A stretch of 8,575 nucleotides of DNA from NCBI GenBank assembly GCA_015233485.1, contig JADFXO010000159.1:1-8575 (forward strand), in the 5' to 3' direction. Below, piece after piece: positions 7,026-8,575 of this stretch. Position 1 is the first letter of the stretch. Every line of letters begins with the position of its first letter. The DNA is from Nitrospirota bacterium. Its GTDB lineage: Bacteria; Nitrospirota; Thermodesulfovibrionia; Thermodesulfovibrionales; Magnetobacteriaceae. A model generated the notes under the pieces. It did not search any database and had not been told where the DNA came from. It saw only the letters and a program-made list of their open reading frames with translations. Made by a program: the position numbers and the translations under genes.

Positions 7026-8037
7026 CGCCTTTTTGTCCTTTTAAATGTTCTTTAATGGCAGCCGCCAGAAGCGGGAACATTATCTCATGGTGGCCTATGA
7101 GATTAATGGCCGAAGCGCTGTCGGGAGCCGGTCTTTTCAGCACGTTGACCTGTGCCCTGTAGTGGCTTATAAAGTCCATGTTTATAGTTGTAAAATGCTC
7201 GGGTTTAGTGTCGGGATTGTCGGGGCCGCTGGCGCTGCTGATATTTCTTGCCAGATTGAGCGCCTTCATAAAGACCTCAGGTATTATGACGGCAGAGCCA
7301 AGATTTATGAATACGCCGCCCTCAAGTCCGCCGATGAGAGTGGCAAGCAGCCGGAAATCCCTCAGGCTTCCCTGCCCTATGGCCCTTCCATCCGCCTCAG
7401 GGTGCATGTGAATGATGTCCGTTCCAATGGCGACATGCACCGTAACGGGCACCCCTAACTCATAGGCGCGCGCGAAGATGCTTATTCCTTTATTTTTAAT
7501 TGCCTTGTCATGCAATAAAAAAGACCCAATTGCACTACCAAGTCCAAGTCCGTTATCCACACCTCTGACAATCGCGGTATTAAGCATAACCCCTGTCTCT
7601 TCGGCCATGCCAAACTGACCCTTGCAGAGTTCAGCCGCCACATCCTCGGATGTAAATCCGGCAAAGGCAAGCTCGAAGTCATGCACGATAGATGCCCCGT
7701 TTGTGGCGACCGCGGTAATCACGCCGCGCTCCATTAAATCAATGATAATGGGCGACAGGCCAACCTTGATCGGGTGGGCGCCCATGCCCATGATGACGGG
7801 ACGGCCATTTTCGCGCGCCTCGTAGATGCGAGCCGCCGCGCGCCTAAGGTCAGCCGCCGCGAGGATGTCGGGAAGGCTCGATAAAAACTCCCCGAACAGC
7901 CCGCCGCGATTATACGGCCTGCCAATCTTATCAAGGGCAACCTTGCTTTTTCTACCGGCCAGAGAGTACCTCCTGACGCAGAGTGCCGCGGGGTCTGCGG
8001 CCATTGCCTTATCTTTATCGCTTACGTCGTCTAACAT
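7015..8037 (-). CDS. Conserved protein, distantly deoxyhypusine-synthase-like, function unknown
   Basis: This 340-residue soluble protein heads the operon. Conserved-looking blocks are GMGAHPIKVGLSP (84-96), ATNGASIVHDFELA (111-124), GTDIIHMHPEADG (205-217), INLGSAVIIPEVFMKALN (244-261) and GHHEIMFPLLAA (315-326). Their order and glycine-rich spacing resemble the NAD-binding fold of deoxyhypusine synthase: the last two blocks match the GGGVVKHH and FPLL regions of that family by eye. I could not place the catalytic lysine of true deoxyhypusine synthase, and bacteria lack its eIF5A substrate, so that reaction is unlikely. Homospermidine-synthase-like or other ornithine/polyamine chemistry is a guess from the arg context. 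The ATG at 8037 lacks a clear ribosome site; an ATG at codon 12 (8004) is an alternative start, also weakly supported. Confidence 0.6.
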   Translation of the reverse strand: MLDDVSDKDKAMAADPAALCVRRYSLAGRKSKVALDKIGRPYNRGGLFGEFLSSLPDILAAADLRRAAARIYEARENGRPVIMGMGAHPIKVGLSPIIIDLMERGVITAVATNGASIVHDFELAFAGFTSEDVAAELCKGQFGMAEETGVMLNTAIVRGVDNGLGLGSAIGSFLLHDKAIKNKGISIFARAYELGVPVTVHVAIGTDIIHMHPEADGRAIGQGSLRDFRLLATLIGGLEGGVFINLGSAVIIPEVFMKALNLARNISSASGPDNPDTKPEHFTTINMDFISHYRAQVNVLKRPAPDSASAINLIGHHEIMFPLLAAAIKEHLKGQKGDGR

Positions 8038-8068
8038 CGTTGGATTTTAACATAAAACGATTGAAATA

Positions 8069-8078
8069 GCATATATGC
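8069..8078. repeat. Perfect 10-bp palindrome GCATATATGC
   Basis: GCATATATGC is self-complementary and lies about 32 bases before the first operon start codon, covering the candidate -10 box. Its position and symmetry would suit a repressor operator, such as an arginine-responsive one, but it does not clearly match the ArgR box consensus. Chance is possible for a 10-mer of this composition. Confidence 0.4.
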
Positions 8079-8098
8079 GAATTGCCGTAAAGCGGCAA
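8070..8098 (-). promoter_or_regulatory. Candidate sigma-70 promoter for the operon
   Basis: On the minus strand TTGCCG (8098-8093) and TATATG (8075-8070) are separated by 17 bases, each matching four of six consensus positions. It lies about 35 bases upstream of the first gene of the six-gene operon, where a promoter is required. The match is modest. A second -10-like TAAAAT at 8049-8044 would give a nearly leaderless message but has no -35 partner. Confidence 0.3.
8082..8098. repeat. Hairpin TTGCCG-N5-CGGCAA
   Basis: Exact 6-bp inverted repeat around a 5-base loop. One arm coincides with the candidate -35 box. No T-run follows on either strand, so a terminator is unlikely; a protein-binding site or part of a structured leader is more plausible. 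Confidence 0.5.
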
Positions 8099-8185
8099 GG
8101 CTGATATTAACTTCACTAAACTAAAAAAAGAGGTATGGACATGGTGGGAAAAATCCTGTGTCGTGAATTCGGGGGAAGTAAAAAT

Positions 8186-8201
8186 CGTCTCAGGTGAGAC
8201 G
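8186..8201. repeat. Perfect palindrome CGTCTCAGGTGAGACG (7-bp arms, 2-bp centre)
   Basis: The arms CGTCTCA and TGAGACG are exact reverse complements around GG. It is too tightly closed for a good RNA hairpin in full (the loop would need to open to AGGT), but is well suited to a dimeric DNA-binding protein. It contains the in-frame TGA of the overlapping plus-strand frame. Confidence 0.6.
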
Positions 8202-8243
8202 GTATGCGATTGCGCGGAGGCGATTTAGAAAGCGAAACAGACG

Positions 8244-8270
8244 GCCAGTTGGCACAACCCTTATACTGGC
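8244..8270. repeat. Inverted repeat GCCAGT / ACTGGC with 15-bp loop
   Basis: Exact 6-bp arms at 8244-8249 and 8265-8270. A smaller GCCA-GT-TGGC hairpin is nested over the left arm (8244-8253), so two alternative folds compete for the same bases. Together with the palindrome at 8186 this gives a cluster of foldable sequence. Confidence 0.45.
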
Positions 8271-8425
8271 GGCAGTATTTTCTTGTTTTAGAAACCCAAG
8301 CTCCGATATAGAAATTTGCACCTATCGATAAAAAGGGTTTTTGAGAGCATTTTTGTCATTTATAATGTTAGCAATCCATTATTATGTATCATAAACAACA
8401 AAATACTTATCCTAACAGACTAATA

Positions 8426-8461
8426 TTACATGATGTCTCCTTTTTTAAACATACCTCTCCC
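8426..8461 (-). other. Strong ribosome binding site followed by start-stop (ATG-TAA)
   Basis: On the minus strand GGGAGAGGT precedes ATG (8452), giving the eight-codon frame MFKKGDIM and then TAA (8428-8426). Within it AAGGAG is followed by five bases and ATG-TAA. Good initiation signals with no gene behind them look like the left-over start of a deleted or frameshifted gene. It follows the end of the partial gene at 8497 by 44 bases in the same direction. Confidence 0.3.
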
Positions 8462-8496
8462 GATTTATGCCAGTGATTTATTTTTCTAAATTTTTT

Positions 8497-8575
8497 TTAG
8501 CCATCCCATGAGAGGCTGAGTTCAAATATCTTCCCCCTGATCTCTTCAAATATAGCCAGCTTCTTTACATCCACT
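8497..8575 (-). CDS. C-terminal end of an unidentified protein entering from the right edge
   Basis: Minus-strand frame open from the window edge to TAA at 8499-8497, giving 25 residues that include KKLAIFEEIRGKIFEL and end SLSWDG. The frame ends without visible transcription termination, running into A+T-rich DNA. The stretch is charged and helix-forming, but too short to assign to a family. It does not look like the end of ArgB, a usual partner of these arg genes. It could also be a chance open frame, since only 75 coding bases are visible. Confidence 0.35.
   Translation of the reverse strand, partial: VDVKKLAIFEEIRGKIFELSLSWDG

Larger units (their letters stand above)
8135..8311 (+). pseudogene. 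Short plus-strand reading frame broken by one in-frame TGA
   Basis: From ATG 8135 (or ATG 8141, which has AGAGG seven bases upstream) the frame encodes 20 codons, meets TGA at 8195-8197, then continues open in the same frame for 37 more codons to TAG at 8309-8311. The second part reads MRLRGGDLESETDGQ and ends LVLETQAPI. It faintly recalls the tail that follows the zinc finger in IS200/IS605 TnpB proteins, but I cannot confirm this. It may instead be a chance frame over a structured RNA. No similarity to the operon genes is visible. Confidence 0.25.
8038..8496. other. Gene-poor region upstream of the operon
   Basis: About 460 bases without an intact gene. The half next to the operon (8038-8280) has moderate G+C and contains a candidate promoter, three inverted repeats and a broken plus-strand reading frame. 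The outer half (8281-8496) is very A+T-rich and full of stops in all frames. I see no tRNA, known riboswitch consensus, CRISPR repeat or convincing terminator. The mix suggests the true regulatory region of the operon followed by decayed accessory DNA. Confidence 0.6.

Noticed and set aside
8044..8049. TAAAAT -10-like box seven bases before the first operon start
   Set aside because: It would give a leaderless message and has no -35 partner; noted only as an alternative.
8195..8197. TGA as a selenocysteine codon
   Set aside because: The palindrome includes the TGA instead of forming a SECIS-type stem just downstream, and no selenoprotein motif is visible.
8331..8345. AAAAGGGTTTTT as a rho-independent terminator
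   Set aside because: The symmetry is only an A-run against a T-run with a GGG centre; the stem would be too weak in either direction.
8100..8350. Known riboswitch or housekeeping RNA (c-di-GMP, fluoride, cobalamin, SRP, RNase P, tmRNA)
   Set aside because: None of the diagnostic consensus segments of these RNAs could be found on either strand.

Overview
The window is a compact stretch of bacterial chromosome. Six complete genes lie head to tail on the minus strand (287-8037), and disturbed, mobile-element-rich sequence flanks them on both sides. Reading in the direction of transcription (right to left), the genes are: a deoxyhypusine-synthase-like protein of unknown role, argD (acetylornithine aminotransferase), argF (ornithine carbamoyltransferase), rnj (ribonuclease J), uppP (undecaprenyl-diphosphatase) and ftsK (septal DNA translocase). 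Three of the five junctions overlap (11, 4 and 16 bases) and the other two gaps are only 30 and 45 bases. No terminator or convincing internal promoter is visible, so a single operon is likely.

The coding part looks roughly half G+C, with ordinary Gram-negative-like Shine-Dalgarno sites. The gene content (arg genes beside RNase J, a DHS-like protein, UppP and a four-helix FtsK) and protein flavour suggest an anaerobic or environmental lineage such as Nitrospirota or a deltaproteobacterial relative. This is a judgement from protein style, not a computed placement.

Left edge (1-286): positions 1 to about 127 are the end of an IS3-family insertion sequence reading leftward out of the window, with a terminal-repeat-like sequence, a ribosome binding site and the first 17 codons of its OrfA. 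It abuts, and appears to interrupt, a plus-strand remnant of a different (IS4-type DDE) transposase at about 128-271. That remnant stops only about 15 bases beyond the 3' end of ftsK. The operon is therefore cut off on this side by nested mobile elements.

Right edge (8038-8575): about 460 bases with no intact gene separate the operon from a minus-strand gene that enters from outside and contributes only its last 25 codons. The half next to the operon holds a candidate promoter overlapped by a hairpin and a palindrome, and a plus-strand reading frame broken by one TGA that sits inside a perfect 16-base palindrome. The rest is strikingly A+T-rich and carries a strong ribosome binding site followed by ATG-TAA. 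This looks like decayed accessory DNA and possibly a structured RNA.

Functionally, ArgD and ArgF carry out two consecutive parts of the ornithine-to-citrulline branch of arginine synthesis. RNase J acts in RNA decay and maturation. UppP recycles the lipid carrier for cell-wall synthesis. FtsK clears chromosome termini at the division septum. The DHS-like protein is the only operon member without an assigned job; its position among ornithine genes hints at, but does not prove, a polyamine link.
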